From Monodelphis domestica (taxonomy: Eukaryota; Chordata; Mammalia; Didelphimorphia; Didelphidae), in assembly GCF_027887165.1 (NCBI RefSeq), contig NC_077228.1, forward strand, positions 211,829,635 to 211,893,634: a stretch of 64,000 nucleotides of DNA, given 5' to 3'. Under the pieces are notes generated by a model that worked only from the letters and a program-made list of their open reading frames with translations, was not told the DNA's origin and made no database searches. The position numbers and the translations under genes are program-made. This document shows, piece after piece, positions 11,361 through 21,875 of the stretch; the stretch's first letter is position 1; each line of letters opens with the position of its first letter.

Positions 11361-12434
11361 TTGTTTCCCTGTTTAAAATGAAACATTGGCCTGGTTGAAT
11401 TCTCTTCTTGGTTGCCCTTTTCTCCACAGCTGTGAAGCACCATATTGTTCAACCTCTCGCAAACTAGTGGGGTCAGGAGCTACTCCTGATACTTTAACAT
11501 TTGAGTTTCCTATCTCAAGTTCACAACTTAGCATCAAGGCCTTCAAGCAAACAGTATCATGCCTGAACTTGAAGGTTGTATCTATCTGACCTCCTAAAAA
11601 CTAATGACCATTTAGCCTCCTTGAAAAGGAAACTTCCTCAGGTTTGGCTTGTTCACTTTTGTAAATTTATTTTCCCCTTCAGTTTGGAATTTCTAGCATA
11701 TATCATTTATCATTTATTATTTAAAAGCAAATTTTTATGCAGGATATTGAACAAGTTTAGTTCAGCATTAATTTGGAAATTTTTGAAATATATGAGACCC
11801 AGGAAAGAAAAAAAATAGAAAAGATGTGCTAGTTATAGCTCCAGAAGGATTAAAAATCAAATTCAGCTCTAAAATGTGCCCAACTTCAGAACAAAAAAGG
11901 ATTGGGAACTTCCAGAATCCCTCCCATGGAAATGAAAAAACTCTAGGATGTTGGTCTCTGAGGAGCCTTTTTGATACATGGAAGACCACATCTGTGCTGC
12001 ATACTCATGGGTGGAATACATTTTGTTCAGTGAAAGGTATGAAAGCTGATCATTGTCAACATACTATTGGGTGCCAAGGTGCCCACCTTGCACTATACTA
12101 GAGGCCAAGGGGTCTAGAGATCCAGATTAAACATGATGCCTGATCCCAAGTAGATGAAATTAAAGACTGAACAGATCTAAAACCAAAAATCATGATTGCG
12201 GGAAGGAAAATTAATCTCAATATCAGATATCATTATATCATGGGAACTTGATTTTCCTTAATCTTATAAATATTGAGATTGACTATAATCTTGAGTTTTT
12301 CAGATGCCATCAATGAACTGTTTTTGCTTACCAGTTTGTGCCTGTGCTGTTTGTGGTTATGATTTGCAGAATATGTTGTGTTTCAAGACAGATGGTTTTA
12401 TTCAGTTCTATTTAATATCAGTCCTCATGTTTCT
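11361..12434. other. Intergenic, nothing recognised
   Basis: AT-rich sequence with short open frames only. I see no repeat family, RNA gene or conserved coding signal here. Confidence 0.4.
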
Positions 12435-12677
12435 ATTCAATGTTCAGGTTATCTGACTCTTCATGACCCCATTTGGGTTTTCTTGGCAAAGATACTGGAG
12501 TAGTTTGCCATTTCCTTCTCCAGCTCATTTTATAGATGAGGAAACAAGCAAATGGAGTGAAATGACTTGTCCGCGATCGCATAGCTAGTAAGTGTCTGAG
12601 GCCAGATTTGAGTTCAGGAAGAGGAGTCTGACTCCAGGTCCAGTGCTCTGTCCACTGCACCACCACGCTGCCCAGTA
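12435..12677 (-). mobile_element. Marsupial tRNA-derived SINE, type B, antisense
   Basis: In sense: a tRNA-like head, 'ggtccagtgctctgtcc' region reversed, then 'gtctgaggccagatttgag' and a tail with 'ctggagaaggaaatggcaaa' and 'tctttgccaagaaaaccc'. This tail defines what I call 'type B'. It contains a CpG pair (GCGATCGC at about 12574). Confidence 0.85.
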
Positions 12678-12679
12678 GG

Positions 12680-14189
12680 TGTGAGCTATATCAAGCAAAG
12701 GTATGCATAACCTAGAAATCACCAAATACTCTTGAAGCCAAGTTATCTTGTCATGTAAATTCTATTTGTACCAGAGAAGTTCCATTCCTCTGATACTCAT
12801 TAGTAAGTTTTGGATGATTCACTTGTACTGTTCTGCCAAGTTTTAATTATGCAGAATCTTTATTTTGCCTCCCTTGGTGCAGAGCCCTGTGGTTGGTTTT
12901 CTCCGTTCTGACCTTGGGGAAAATTGTCCATGATTCTTAGACTTGGGACTTTAGATTGGAGTTGAGAAGGGACTGCTAACTAACTTTCACCCTCATCACT
13001 TTTGAAGTCTGTCTTTCTGACCAAGATTTAACCCTGTCCTCAAGTAATTTCCCTTGCCTTCCCATCTTCACCAGGGGGAAGACCCACAATTTGGGAATGA
13101 TTGCCTAGTAGGTAGGGCCCATTAGAATGATTTAAGTCCAGCTGGCTTCGCCTCTGATGTATCTTATGTTCAAAATGTCTAGTTCAGACTCCTATAAATA
13201 AGGATAGATCAAATAGACCCTAAAAGGAAAAAATGATTTTGTTTTCTAATGTTCTTCCTCTGCTGAAGCTGAGGAAATAAGGAAAGAGGTAAGTATTTTT
13301 TTAGTATAGATTCCTTTAATTGATTCTGTATGTGTTCTCAAACCTCGGCTACTTTAGATTTTCCTATTCCTTGTCTTGGGGCCTTATGAGCTTATTATCT
13401 TGCAGCTACTCTTAATTTATTGATGATTATATGATTGGCAGGCCTCTTTGATAATATGATTCGTCAGGTTTCTTTTTCTGTTTGATCTATTTTGTCTTCA
13501 TCAGCTTTAGGGTTCCCACAGGCACCAATTATCCTAGTGACAATGGTAATTGGACAGGTAGGCCTAGAGAGCAGACTTATGAAATTGCTTTAGCCTGAAA
13601 GCCTTAGCCCACTGCTTCTGGCTTGTAGACTTCACAGAGAAAGGTACTGAGGCTTAGAAAAATGGGATTTTCCTAGGAGTTTCAGGACAAGTATTCCAAA
13701 CTTCCTAGGATAGCAAATCGAAATGTGTCCTTTCTTGGGGGTGAGGGGGAGAAGGAACATGGCTTTAAAAGGATGTAAGAAAATTGGGAATCCACCTCTG
13801 ATATGTTCTGACTTTCATTTTTAGTATGCTAGAGGTGGCTTTTGTGCAAGCCACATACGGTTCAGTAATATTAGAAGGGTGACTCATTCCCATGGCAGGT
13901 TCAGGCTATACTTAATTTTGGTGGGAGGAGGAAGCAACTTCTTCAGCCAGTGATAGGACAAAGCGATTGTAGCATAGTAGACTAGTCAGCTGTCTCCAGA
14001 ATAGGATGGCCAGGGTAGGGAAGTAAAGAGAACAAGTGAATGTCAGCAGCAGGCAAGGAAATAAATCACTGGTGCTCTGGAAGTGAACTTCTTATATTCA
14101 TCACCATTATCTATGGGTGGTGACAGCTTGGGGCAAAGTCTTAGGCATCCGCTTCTGCTGAGGTTAGGCCATATCTTATTAGGATCAGA
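12680..14189. other. Intergenic, nothing recognised
   Basis: No clear repeat, coding exon or RNA gene seen over about 1.5 kb. Confidence 0.35.
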
Positions 14190-14380
14190 AATCATGTGAT
14201 CATAGATTTAGAAACAGATGGAACTCAAAAGGCCTCTATTTTTCCTCATTTTGATGAGGATACACATCCACAAAGCTTAAGTGACTTGCCTGGGGTACTT
14301 GCAGAGCTGAGATTTGTCCCGTGCCCTTTGATTCCAAATCCATTCCTTCCCACTACATCACCACATCTAGGGAGTAGATG
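14190..14380 (-). mobile_element. MIR-like SINE relic, antisense
   Basis: Worn blocks: 'gatttagaaacagatgg', 'ttaagtgacttgcctgggg', 'gcagagctgagatttg'. Its order suits a MIR or related CORE-SINE reverse complement. Confidence 0.5.
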
Positions 14381-14844
14381 AAACATCCTTGGATCCATTG
14401 CCTGCCAGCCTAGAACATTGGCTTATAGCCAATGCTTCTAGGGCAAGGTATGAAGAAGTTAGTGGCCTCAAGGTTGTCACACAGACTAATATTGTGATTA
14501 CTTTGTATATCTCTCCCTTTCTTTCTCCCTTCCCTAGCTAATTTGCCTCCCTACTCCCTCTGAAGGTCTAGTTGGATTCAAATCCCTGTGTGAGGTCAGA
14601 AGGTATGGGGCAACATGATGTTGGTTTCTCCACTTATGTTTGATGAGTGTCCAGTTTTGTGTTGGGAGGGAAGCCATAGTTGGGTGGCTTTGTTCGTTGA
14701 TTTTTCCCAGTCTTCCAGATTTCCCTATATCACATTCCCTGCCAAGGCCCAGTGCCAAGGAACATTCCATAGTTGTCCTCCTACAGCTGCCTTGTAGATT
14801 TTTTTTCCTGACTGTTCTAGGGAGGTAGCGCCCAGTTAACTCCT

Positions 14845-15000
14845 AACCTGGCAGCAAGGCAGAAGAGTAGTAAGGGCTAGGCAACTGTGGTTAAGTGACT
14901 TGCCCAGAGTGACACAACTAGAAAGTATCTGAGTCTGGATTTGAACCCAGAACTATGTTTCCAGACCTGGTGCTCTATCCACTATGCTGCCAGCTGCCCC
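14845..15000 (-). mobile_element. Type A SINE, antisense, lacking its 3' tail
   Basis: It runs from 'ggcagaagagtagtaagggc' to the head 'gccagctgcccc'. The usual ACACAGTATTG tail is missing on the left. Confidence 0.75.
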
Positions 15001-15019
15001 ATTTTCCTAGGGTCTTAAC

Positions 15020-15770
15020 AATTATTTTTTCAGTTAAATATCGTCTCCTGTCTCCACCATCCTCCTACAAAACAAAACAAAAAAACCTCTTGCAAGAAAT
15101 ATGCATGGTCAAGCAAAAAAAAAAAAGCCATTCTATATATTGTGTCTATTCATCTTTTCAGAAAATGGATAGCATGTTTTATCATTTGTCTTCTGAAATG
15201 GCATCTGGAAGTTTTTAAGTCTTTCAAAAGTTTTATATTATTGTTTCATTGTACACATTGATCTGCTACTTCTGCTCACTTTGCATCAATCCATATAGTT
15301 CTTTCTCAGTTGTTCTGAAACCATGCCTTTTGGAATTTCTCCCAGTAGAATCTTATTATATTGCCATAATTAGTTGTCATTCCCCAACTGATAATGGGCA
15401 CTCCCTTGGTTTCCAGGCTTTGACGCCACAAAAAGATCCTCCATAGTTGTTTTTGTACATGTGGGCCCTTTTCTTTATTTAATCTCTTCATGGTATAAGG
15501 TTAATAATGTATTGCTAGTTCAAAGGTTTAATAGTTCAGTTTAGTAACTCTGAGAGCATTTTCCATAATAGCTGGACCACCAGTTTTGCACTAATGAGCC
15601 TGTTTTTCCACAGCCCTGCCAACATTTGGCATTGTCTTTTGTCAACTGTGCCAGCGTGATGATGTCAGGTGGGACCCATGGGTTGCTGAGTTAATTCACA
15701 TTTCTTTCATTATTAGTGATGTGGAGCGTTCTTAAATAGCAATTTGGTTCTTTTTCCCAAGGTTTTTAGG
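15020..15770 (-). mobile_element. LINE-1 3' region fragment, antisense
   Basis: The order resembles the reverse complement of mammalian L1 3' regions: 'gaaatatgcatggtcaagc', 'ggatagcatgttttatcat', 'ccataatagctggaccacc', 'cacagccctgccaacattt' and 'cacatttctttcattatta'. It has no open frame. Confidence 0.6.
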
Positions 15771-15780
15771 TCGTCTGGAG

Positions 15781-16650
15781 AGCCTCCATCCTTCAAAACC
15801 ACCTTGAAGCTTCCACACTTTGTTGGGCCAGTGCTGAAGGAGAAAGTGCCCTTAAGGTTTCAGAGGAAATAATTTGTGTAGGAAATAGAAGCCTTTGTAC
15901 CTACCTAGAGGGTAATTTTCCTGACCTGGCAACAGGCTATAGCATGTTTAAGGTTACTGTTATTTAGGAGAATTCTAGGAGCTGAGTACTTCTCCGCTGC
16001 CATAGCAGAAGCAATAGACATCGGTTTCCTGGGAGGGGCAATGAAACCATTATCTTCTTTGAGGTTCTACTGAGGAAAAGTGACAAAGATCAGCATTAAG
16101 GTTAGACTTCATCCGTTCCACCTCTGTGCCTTCAGCTCGTCTGGTACCTCAAGGAAAGCCCTCCTTGAGCCCTCCAACACCCTCCACTCCTTTCTCCAGC
16201 TTCCCCTGTGGCTCTGGGTTAGGGTGGAAGAGCAAAGATTAGAAAGTTAATTGGCCCTTTTAGTCTGGAAGTAGAGGTCCTCCTTGTCTGGGCCCTGTTG
16301 GAGAATAACCTCTACTGAAAGTGGCAAAAAGATGCAAACATCTCGTACCTGAAATAAACCCAGCCCCAAGGTCTCCCATCAGCCGGACTTCTGCCCCAGG
16401 AAACAATGTCACCCTCCTTAAGTAGCAAGGCTACTTAAGCACTCCCATTGCCTCTGCTCGGAGCATTGTCACTTCCTCCAATCTTAACATTTATACAAGC
16501 ACCATGTCTGCTTGGCATTTAAAGCATTTTACAACCTAGCCCAGCACCCACCTATATATTTCTAGTCGTCTTCTACATAATGTCCCTTACATTCCAGCTA
16601 AACTTCCCTTCCACTTTAATTTTGTCTCCTGTGAACATTTGAGTCTTGGC
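15781..16650. other. Intergenic, nothing recognised
   Basis: Unique-looking sequence of about 870 bp, somewhat richer in GC and free of evident transposons. It could hold regulatory sequence, but nothing in it shows that directly. Confidence 0.3.
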
Positions 16651-16651
16651 A

Positions 16652-16845
16652 ACATTTTTTTTTAAGCTTTTACCTTCTATCTTAGAACAAATACTAAGTA
16701 TTGGTTTCACGGTACAAGAGCAGTTAGGGCTAGGCAGTGGGAATTAAGTGACTTGCCCAGAGTCACACAGCTAGGAAGTGTCTTGTCAAATTTGAATCCA
16801 GGATCTCCCATCTCCACGCCTGGCTCTCTATCTCTCAGCTATTAT
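16652..16845 (-). mobile_element. Type A SINE, antisense
   Basis: Poly-T, then 'aagcttttaccttctatc', 'gggctaggcagtggg', 'cacacagctaggaagtgtc'. The head is degraded near 16845. Confidence 0.8.
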
Positions 16846-16974
16846 TCATTTCACATAACACCATCACCTTATTCTGGACCTTTGCTCCAGCTGGCTACCA
16901 TACTTAGAATGGCACTCTTTCCCATTTTAGCTCTCTCCTAAAACCACTGGTTTCCTTAAAAACACAGCTTAAAA

Positions 16975-17242
16975 GGAAAGCTGGGTGGCTCAGTAAACTG
17001 AGAGCCAGACCTAGAGATGGGAGGTCCTCGGTTCAAATCTGGCCTTAGACACTTCCCTAGCTGTGTGACCCTGGGCAAGTCATTTTGCCCCCATTGCCTA
17101 ACCCTTATCACTCTTCTACCTTGGAACCAATACACAATATAATTTCTAAGATAGAAGGTAAAGGCTGCTCTTCTGCCTTGGAACCAATGCACAGTATTGA
17201 CTCCAAGACAGAAGGTAAGTAAGGGTTTAAAAAAAAAACACA
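16975..17242 (+). mobile_element. Type A SINE, sense, with a duplicated 3' segment
   Basis: Full head to tail, but the segment 'ctcttct-ccttggaaccaa' through 'agaaggtaa' occurs twice (about 17111-17161 and 17167-17219) before the poly-A. See the finding. Confidence 0.85.
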
Positions 17243-17402
17243 GCTTAAGCACCACCTTCATTGGTGCCTTTTGGGTTGTCCAGCCACCAAGAAAAGTGTA
17301 GCCTATGTGTTTTGAATATTGAATTCCCCTTTCTGCTGCAGAATGCTGTTGCTAATTAGTGTGAGAAGAGAAAGAAACCATCTTCCTGCCTTGCTGACCC
17401 AT

Positions 17403-17535
17403 GCTGGAAGGGTTTTCTTGGCAGAGACACTGGAGTGGTTTGCCATTTCCTTCTCCAGCTCATTTTACAGAGGAAGAAACTGAGGCAAATTGCATTAAGT
17501 GACTTGGCCAGCACTACATTCACTGCACTGCCTTG
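17403..17535 (-). mobile_element. Type B SINE fragment, antisense
   Basis: It carries 'ttttcttggcagagacactg', 'gtggtttgccatttcc' and 'gaagaaactgaggcaaa'. The tRNA-like head is mostly lost. Confidence 0.75.
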
Positions 17536-17659
17536 GTGCTCGATACTATTATTCATTGCTATTCTCTATATCTAGGTTGGTGGGTATTAACTTCCTATCT
17601 TTTTGTTTAAACCTATTTTGATAAAATTTCCAAGCTATTTGGTAAATGTTTACTGTGTT

Positions 17660-17681
17660 TGTGTGTGTGTGTGTGTGTGTG
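17660..17681 (+). repeat. (GT)n microsatellite
   Basis: About 11 GT units immediately 5' (+ strand) of the 7SL-like fragment. Confidence 0.9.
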
Positions 17682-17710
17682 CACATCCACATCCATTTTG
17701 ACATGGATCT

Positions 17711-17945
17711 GTCTGAGACGGGGAAGTGCAGTGGCCCCTCGCCACCCAGGCTCACTGCTAATTGGCAAGTAAGCTTTTACCTGGGATGGGATATTCCTTA
17801 CCCCCTCCCTCATAAACACTTAGTTCAAATATCCAATAGGCTTTGGTCCTACTGAAGCTCAGCACTCCCAAATTCAAGCAATCTAGCAGCCTCAGCCTCC
17901 CCTAGTAGCAGGGATTGCAGGTGTATACCACCCTGCCTGACCTAC
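17711..17945 (-). pseudogene. 7SL (SRP) RNA-like pseudogene, antisense, internally deleted
   Basis: On the minus strand it begins GGTCAGGCAGGGTGGTATAC and continues with GGGGAGGCTGAGGCTG and a GCTTGAATT..GGGAGT block. It then has CCTATTGGATATTTGAACTA and ends with CCACTGCACTT and CCCCGTCTC. This is the order of mammalian 7SL RNA: 5' Alu domain, S-domain stem with AACTAAGT, 3' Alu domain ending in GAGACCCCGTCTC. It is about 235 bases against about 300 for 7SL. Deletions lie in the S domain and just inside the 3' end. It has many substitutions and no clear poly-A. Placental Alu/B1 elements are not expected in a marsupial, so a 7SL retropseudogene is the simplest reading. A lineage-specific 7SL-derived SINE is the alternative. 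Confidence 0.6.
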
Positions 17946-17965
17946 AAGAAGATACCTTCAGACAG

Positions 17966-18145
17966 GGGGCAGCTAGTTGGTTCAGTGGACAGTGCCAGGC
18001 CTTGAGTGGGGAGGACCTGGGTTCAAATTTGACCTTAGCTACTTTCTAACTGGGAGACCCTGGGCAAGTCACTTAACCCCATTTCCCTAGCCCTTGCCCT
18101 TCTGCCTTAAGAGTTGTTCCTAGGACAGAAAATAAGGGTGTATAT
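17966..18145 (+). mobile_element. Type A SINE, sense
   Basis: Head 'gggggcagctagttggttca', middle 'gggcaagtcacttaaccc', shortened tail 'ttgttcctaggacagaaaat'. This tail variant lacks the ACACAGTATTG block. Confidence 0.8.
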
Positions 18146-18357
18146 ATATTCACATCATTTATTAGGTTTGCTCCATCTCTCGTTGGGAGCATTGTGATCC
18201 CTGTGGTTCAACAGATACATTCTCAGATACCACTGACTTAGGCTTCTCAAATCAATTTTTCAGGCAATCATCTCTTGATTTCAATGGTTAACAAGAAGAA
18301 AAATAAAGCCCATGCCCCTCTGGCCTCCAGGTTCTCATTCCAGGTTTCATAACCATA

Positions 18358-18557
18358 GGCCTATGTTGTTGAACCTATGGCATGTGTGCCAGAACATCAC
18401 CATGTCTGGGGACATTTCTTTCATCACCCATCCCTCTACCTGGCAGCCCAATGGAAACTCTTCCTCCCCTGTCTGGGATAAGGGAGCAGTTCACATGCAG
18501 CATGAGGGTTGCAATTTGGGCACTCAGTCTCTAAAAGATTCACCATCACTGCCCTAG
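18358..18557. mobile_element. hAT-like non-autonomous DNA transposon fragment
   Basis: It begins 'ttgttgaacctatggcatgt' and ends 'tctctaaaagattcaccatc' followed by 'actgcccta'. The ends resemble Charlie-type hAT repeats common in marsupials. The short TAGGC at both flanks may be what is left of a target duplication. Confidence 0.4.
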
Positions 18558-18731
18558 GCAATCCTTTTTTAGGTTCCTCTGACAGTAACATTTGTGCTCA
18601 TGTGAATCTTCAGATATGGAGGATATTCATCTTTATAAGTCTCTACTGGCCAAGCCTCTGCCCCCAAAACCTAGGATGCGTTCTCCCCCTACTATCCACA
18701 CTATCCATGGAGAATAAAATACAATAGAAAT

Positions 18732-18950
18732 GGGGGGCAGCTGGGTAGCTCAGTGGATTGAGAACCAGGCTTAGAGAAGGGAGGTCCTAAGTTCAAATCT
18801 GACCTCAGACACTTCCTAGCTGTGTGACCCTGAGCAAGTCACTTAACCCCTGTTGCCTAGCCCTTACTGCTCTTCTGCCTTGGAACCAATACACAGAATT
18901 TATTCCAAGAAGGAAGGTGAGGGTTTTTATTACCAAAAAAAAAATAAACA
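18732..18950 (+). mobile_element. Type A SINE, sense, full length
   Basis: Intact head (GGGGGCAGCTGGGTAGCTCA), B-box-like 'gttcaaatctgacctc', complete tail and an A-rich 3' end. Confidence 0.88.
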
Positions 18951-19235
18951 AGCAAATAAATAAATGAAAAGAGAAGTTCACATAGTACACAAGACCTGAC
19001 TCAGGAAGTAGGCTTCTGCATGATGGTCTAGAACCAGGAAAGGGAGAGCTGAGCATGATCTGTATAACCCACACATAGCCCATGTCCATTATGGAGAATA
19101 TAGTGAGAATTACAGATAAGGAAAATAGGAAGGTTTTTATATAGTGGGGAAGGATCCATTATAGAAAGAGTTGTTGGGACAGATGGTCGTGGGAATGAAC
19201 TGACTGGGGAAGACACAAAAGAAGAATAGATACAG

Positions 19236-19435
19236 AGGGGCAGCTGGATTGCTCAGTGGCTAGAGAACCAGGACTGGAGATGAGAGGACCTGGTTCAAAT
19301 CTGGCCCCAGGCACTTCCTAGATTTATGACCCTGGGCAAGTCACTTTATCCCAATTGCCTAGACTTTACCACTTCTCTGACTTAGAACCAATACACAGTA
19401 TTGATTCTAAGACATAAAGTAAGGGTTAAAAATAA
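19236..19435 (+). mobile_element. Type A SINE, sense
   Basis: Head 'ggggcagctggattgctcag' to tail 'acacagtattgattctaaga'. It is moderately diverged. Confidence 0.85.
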
Positions 19436-19829
19436 TTAATATAGAGAAGTTGGTTTTGTTAAGAAAGGTCACCTCTGCTTCAGAGATAGGAGAAAAGGAA
19501 GAAATAGTAAAGAGTGATGATTAGGAGGAAGGTTTTTAAAATGAGAAAAGAGGGAATTCTTGGCAGAAAAAGAAAATTATAGATAATATCTGAATGCATC
19601 TTAATGAATATTAATATAAAAATGTTGGATAAAACCTTGTCAAAGAGGGCATACCGACATGTTCAAAAGATGATCCACAAAGGTCAGGCTTAGACCAAGC
19701 ATACAGGACTAATTTTTGACTGTGTATATGCTAAAAGGCAAAACATTAAAAACATAGGAATAAACATCTTTCCTTAATATGATAAATAATTACATAAAAA
19801 CAAAACGGCATTATCTGTAATGAAGAAAC

Positions 19830-20731
19830 TGTGAAGATTGGCTTTAGCTATCTCCTGATTGTAACAATGAAGGTACTTAGCTCTTCCTTTATTGGGAAGA
19901 TTGAATTGTAATCCCCTGTCTAATTTTAGATTTTAATCCCCAAAGTGTTAACTCAGTATTTAAAGTAGATCTACCCATTTTAACTACAAAAAGGTGTTAA
20001 TTAACCAAAAAAGGTGTTAACTAACTACAAAAGGTGATCTAACCAAAAAAGGTGTTAATTAACCACAAAAGGTATAACTAACTAAAAAAAGGTGTGAACA
20101 CCCATTTCATACATTGAGTGGGCAGTCCTGGAGAGGAGCATCTACTGTGATTGGTAGACGTAAAAATTTAGGGGAGGTGACACAGGAGAAAAAGATCTTT
20201 AAATAGAGGAAACAGACACACAGGAGGAATCAATGGATCAAGATTTAAGATCAGTCACTTGGGCTTGGAGTGAAGAAGAGTCACTCTGAGGAGAGACTGG
20301 AAGACAAACACTTGAGAGACTGGAAGACAGACACTCAGACTTGGAGTGAAGACAATTGGCTATGGAACTGGACTCCTGGAGGAGCTCATGCAGGAGACCT
20401 CAGACTGCTTTCCTTTTAGATGGTCACCACGGTGAGTGTAAAGGCTGACTTAGTTTCCTTACCTTTCTGGAGATGTGAACCTCTGAGAAAGGCCAATCGT
20501 TTTGAGACTCCTTTCCCCTGACTGGGTTTAGAATTTCTACCTGGCTCTGAGGAAGCCAGAGCTCTCGCTCTCTCTCTCCCCCCTTTTCTCTCTTCCTTAA
20601 TATCTTCCCTCTGTTGTAAAATAAACTACCATAATTTCATTTACTTGAGTAATTCATTTTGGGATTTAGAAATTCAATCCCTGGCGACCACCAATTTAAT
20701 TATTTAAGTCCAACCATAAATAAATTTAACA
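19830..20731 (+). mobile_element. Solo LTR of an endogenous retrovirus, sense, with 4-bp target duplication
   Basis: It begins TGTGAAGATTGG and ends TTTAACA, 902 bp, flanked by AAAC at 19826-19829 and 20732-20735. A TATA-like 'tctttaaatagagg' lies near 20200 and AATAAA near 20621, followed by 'ccctggcgaccacc' near the 3' end. No gag, pol or env sequence is next to it, so it is a recombined solo LTR. A 4-bp duplication fits gamma-like (class I) elements. Confidence 0.75.
19972..20098 (+). repeat. Short tandem array inside the solo LTR
   Basis: Six to seven imperfect copies of a unit like 'aaccaaaaaaggtgttaa' (about 17-22 bases) in the U3 part, upstream of the TATA-like box. U3 repeats often act as enhancers in retroviral LTRs; that role here is inference. 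Confidence 0.7.
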
Positions 20732-21014
20732 AAACAGTAGATGTTCCAATAAGATCAAGGGTAAAGCTAGAAGATACTGTTGCCATCATTTGACATAGTT
20801 CTCAAAAAGCTTACCATAGCAGTTGTATTTCCATAACCAAGAAATTAAAGGAATAAATATAGACAAAGAAACAAAATATCTGACATTTTCAAATATATGA
20901 TGACTCACTTTGAAAACTAGGGATTCAAATGAAAAATAATTGAAACAATAATTGTAGCAAAATAGCAAGCTATAAAATAAATTCGTAGAATAATCAGCCT
21001 TTTTTATGTATGTA

Positions 21015-21875
21015 TGTATTCCCTACATGTAGAGTAGTGATCTATCCCATACACATAGCAGGGGAATGTCATATAGCATGAAAGGAGGCAGAATAGATAT
21101 CTCTAGCCTTTTCTCCCTGCACTCAAGGGAGACTTTTATTCCTGCAAGGAATAGAAGCAGGAAGTTGGGGCCAAAGGCAACTCCAGTCTCCCCAGAGAGA
21201 AGACATGCTGGGCCAGAATTATGCCTGTACCTTTCTGCTCCCTTAGAGAATGTTAATCTAAGGGAAATGGTCCAATTTGGCCTAACTTTTGATCACTGCA
21301 TCATTTATCAGAGGGAAAGAAGACTCCAAGATTGATATCCAAGGCATCTCCTTTCCTACCAAATACCAATTCCACAATGAGGACACATAGTTTGATTCAA
21401 TTCATCAATCCATAGCAAAATGGATATCAGAAAAGGAATATATAGAAGAATATAGACCAGAAGTATAGAATGAAGGAGCTCTCCTATTAGGAATGAGGTA
21501 ACTCAGCTCAATGGAGAAAGAGAGATGGACAGACAGAGACAGAGATAGAGAGAGTCCTAGATCTCACCCAAGGGGAAACTCTCCAAAGTCTCTAGCAAGC
21601 TGGGATAGGGGCCTGATAGGGACTGCCAGCTCTTCTGGTGTCTTCCCAGAATCTTTTCCTTCAGCAACCTAGAGTGAGATTGACTTCTTCCATCCTTGTT
21701 CTCAAGGCTCCAAGCTAGAAGTGCCCATAGTGATTTGAAGTTTGCAGAAGAATGGACAAGAACCAAGCTCTCTCATTCTTAACAGCTCCATCCCATCCCT
21801 CATGCAGGGCAGAGCATTCATCCCCACCAAAAAGGAGAATGTTCCATTTCAATAGGCTTTGGGACTGTGGTTACA
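21015..21875 (-). mobile_element. Probable second solo LTR inserted in the L1 relic, antisense
   Basis: On the minus strand it begins TGTAACCACAGTCCC and ends GGGAATACA, with AATAAA about 115 bases before the end. It separates two L1 pieces that join cleanly. I cannot see a convincing target duplication because the left flank is a TGTA repeat. Confidence 0.5.

Noticed and set aside
17711-17945. A primate-type Alu element
   Set aside because: There is no dimeric Alu structure or A-rich linker, and S-domain sequence of 7SL seems to be present, which Alu lacks. A 7SL pseudogene fits better.
19830-20731. An intact provirus
   Set aside because: No gag, pol or env sequence adjoins the LTR. The L1 sequence resumes immediately on both sides.
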